The notes under the pieces are model-generated. The model searched no databases. It saw only the letters and a program-made list of their open reading frames with translations, and was not told the DNA's origin. From positions 1-16,382 of the forward strand of contig JAGCZK010000080.1 of assembly GCA_017960065.1 (NCBI GenBank): DNA of 16,382 nucleotides. Direction: 5' to 3'. The DNA comes from Paludibacteraceae bacterium (GTDB lineage: Bacteria > Bacteroidota > Bacteroidia > Bacteroidales > Paludibacteraceae). Shown here one piece after another: positions 15,251-16,382 of this stretch. Position 1 is the stretch's first letter; each line of letters opens with the position of its first letter. A program made the translations under genes and the position numbers.

Positions 15251-15258
15251 CACCCGTT

Positions 15259-15891
15259 ATGAAACACTTGCTTATTTTAATCGGATGTTGCTGCAGCCTT
15301 TGGGCTGTCGCACAAGAGAAACCGGCCGTGTATCAAGGCTACTCGGGCGGGATGATGTTGCACACGGGCTACCTGTTTGGAACCGACCCGCAAGCGCCGG
15401 TCAAACACGGCCGCACCTGCAGCCCGCAAGGGGCCACCTTCGGCATCGGCGGCGCGATACGGGTACACCTGCTACAGCACCTGCGCATCGGCACCGAAGG
15501 CTATGTATCGACGATGAATTCGGGCATGACCGACTGCAGCCGGCTATTGCAAAAAGGCAGTTACCTGCGCAGCGGCTGGGGCGGCCTGCTGGCCGACGCC
15601 TACTGGAAGAAAGACCGCTGGATTCCCTACCTCGGAATGGGGGTCGGCGGCGGTTCGCTCAAGGGTTTGTACCTGCTGGAAGGCAGTCAGGACGACTGGG
15701 CCGCCGAAAGCAACGCCGTCGCACACAAAACGCCGTTTGTCTATGTGGCGCCTTACGTCGGGGTCAATTTCAGCCTGACCAAGAAAATCCAAGTCAGCCT
15801 CAAGATTGACTGGATGCTGGCCTTCCACCAGTCGGCACTGGTCATGCCTACCGGGCCGAGAGCCTACATCGGCTTTATGGTGAACCACTAA
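15259..15891 (+). CDS. Outer-membrane beta-barrel protein (predicted)
   Basis: A 210-residue protein. Signal peptide 1-18 (MKHLLILIGCCCSLWAVA, cut before QEKP), unusual for three consecutive Cys. The mature part is a run of amphipathic strands rich in Gly, Tyr and Trp separated by short turns (FGIGGAIRVHLLQHLRIG, LRSGWGGLLADAYWK, YVAPYVGVNFSLTKKIQVSL), ending RAYIGFMVNH. This pattern fits an 8-10-strand outer-membrane barrel of the OmpA/OmpW-like or porin-family type. I recognise no exact family. An in-frame open stretch reaches back to 15172, but it lies inside the preceding gene and lacks a signal peptide, so the start is 15259. It probably depends on the regulator encoded immediately upstream. 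Its stop codon overlaps the convergent transporter gene. Confidence 0.75.
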   Translation: MKHLLILIGCCCSLWAVAQEKPAVYQGYSGGMMLHTGYLFGTDPQAPVKHGRTCSPQGATFGIGGAIRVHLLQHLRIGTEGYVSTMNSGMTDCSRLLQKGSYLRSGWGGLLADAYWKKDRWIPYLGMGVGGGSLKGLYLLEGSQDDWAAESNAVAHKTPFVYVAPYVGVNFSLTKKIQVSLKIDWMLAFHQSALVMPTGPRAYIGFMVNH

Positions 15892-16382
15892 CTCAGCGCC
15901 AGCATCATCACCCCAAGCAACACCCCACACAGGGCCAGCGACTTGCCGAGGATATGGTGGTCTTTGTACACCACGGCTCCCCATACAAAGGGGATGATCA
16001 CACCGGCCCGGCGAATCACCGACAACACCGCCAGCAACGCATCGGGGCGCGACAGCGCATAGAAATAGACAAATTCGCTCGAGACCCAGAACACCGAGAT
16101 GAGCAAAATGCTCCAGCGCCATTGGAAGGGTGCCTCGCTGCGGCGACGGGGCCACCAGACAAAGGCGGCGATCAGGCCCATCATCAGCATCTGCTCCCAA
16201 GTATAATAAAACTGGATGGCATATCGATCGACCTGCAACAACAGGTACTTGTCGTACAGACCGCTCAGCACCCCGAAGAACATGCCGAGCAGCACCAGCC
16301 AGAAATAGCGGTTGGTACGCAGCGAAAAGCCTTCGTAACTGCCGATAACGGAAAAACAGATAAAGGAAAACACAATCAGCGC
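15888..16382 (-). CDS. EamA/DMT-superfamily transporter, C-terminal part (5' end beyond window)
   Basis: The frame is open to the right edge (165 codons visible), so the N-terminal half is outside the window. Several membrane segments are visible: the segment at the edge (ALIVFSFICFSVIG), YFWLVLLGMFFGVLSGLYDKYLL, MLMMGLIAAFVWW, WSILLISVFWVSSEFVYFYAL, LLAVLSVIRRAGVIIPFVWGA and LALCGVLLGVMMLAL. The repeat DKYLL...FVYFYAL...VIRRAGVIIPF pattern is that of the second EamA repeat of drug/metabolite transporters. It would move a small metabolite across the inner membrane; substrate unknown. A GTG at 16373-16371 is an internal codon, not a start. The last 4 nt overlap the convergent outer-membrane gene. 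Confidence 0.8.
   Translation of the reverse strand, partial: ALIVFSFICFSVIGSYEGFSLRTNRYFWLVLLGMFFGVLSGLYDKYLLLQVDRYAIQFYYTWEQMLMMGLIAAFVWWPRRRSEAPFQWRWSILLISVFWVSSEFVYFYALSRPDALLAVLSVIRRAGVIIPFVWGAVVYKDHHILGKSLALCGVLLGVMMLALS

Noticed and set aside
15172..15258. Longer start for the outer-membrane protein
   Set aside because: It lies mostly inside the preceding gene and has no signal peptide; ATG 15259 gives a clean one.
1..16382. tRNA, rRNA, CRISPR array, insertion sequence or integration site
   Set aside because: No cloverleaf-like sequence, spaced repeat array, transposase or integrase frame, or att-like terminal repeats were seen by eye.

Overview
The window looks like chromosomal DNA from the order Bacteroidales (phylum Bacteroidota), possibly an uncultured gut or rumen-type anaerobe. 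Three things point there. Nearly every transcription unit starts just downstream of an octamer matching the Bacteroidota -7 element TAnnTTTG, without Shine-Dalgarno sequences. One secreted enzyme carries a C-terminal sorting domain of the type IX secretion system (T9SS). The gene content (rubredoxin-first rubrerythrin, secreted glucanases, short lipoproteins) suits an anaerobe. Species cannot be named from the sequence.

Left region, 1-6454, all minus strand: a large multidomain GH16 laminarinase-like enzyme that runs off the left edge; a lipoprotein flavodoxin; and a T9SS-sorted right-handed beta-helix enzyme resembling GH55/pectate-lyase-type proteins. The beta-helix and flavodoxin genes form one short operon, closed by a hairpin terminator. 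The two secreted enzymes share an 11-nt leader motif placed exactly 3 nt before their start codons. They look like a small surface polysaccharide-degrading locus, probably for beta-glucan, without a visible SusC/SusD pair.

Middle region, 6796-12489: reverse rubrerythrin (peroxide defence), a rho-independent terminator, a CPA2 cation:proton antiporter with two RCK_C domains, a convergent conserved protein of unknown function, then a translationally coupled pair (secreted alpha/beta hydrolase and class I/II aminotransferase, ATGA overlap).

Right region, 12478-16382: a YqiA-like hydrolase on the minus strand, divergent from a tRNA1(Val) m6A37 methyltransferase (TrmN6); an unknown lipoprotein; a receiver-less OmpR-type winged-helix protein fused to what looks like a degenerate histidine-kinase ATPase domain; an outer-membrane beta-barrel protein; and the 3' part of an EamA/DMT-type transporter running off the right edge.

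The most unusual item is the winged-helix/pseudo-kinase fusion. Directly behind it lies a perfect 7-bp direct repeat with an 11-bp period, centred about 42 bp upstream of the predicted start of the outer-membrane gene. That is the classic geometry of an OmpR/PhoB-family activator site, so the two genes may form a self-contained regulator-target unit. No RNA genes, insertion sequences or CRISPR arrays were seen.
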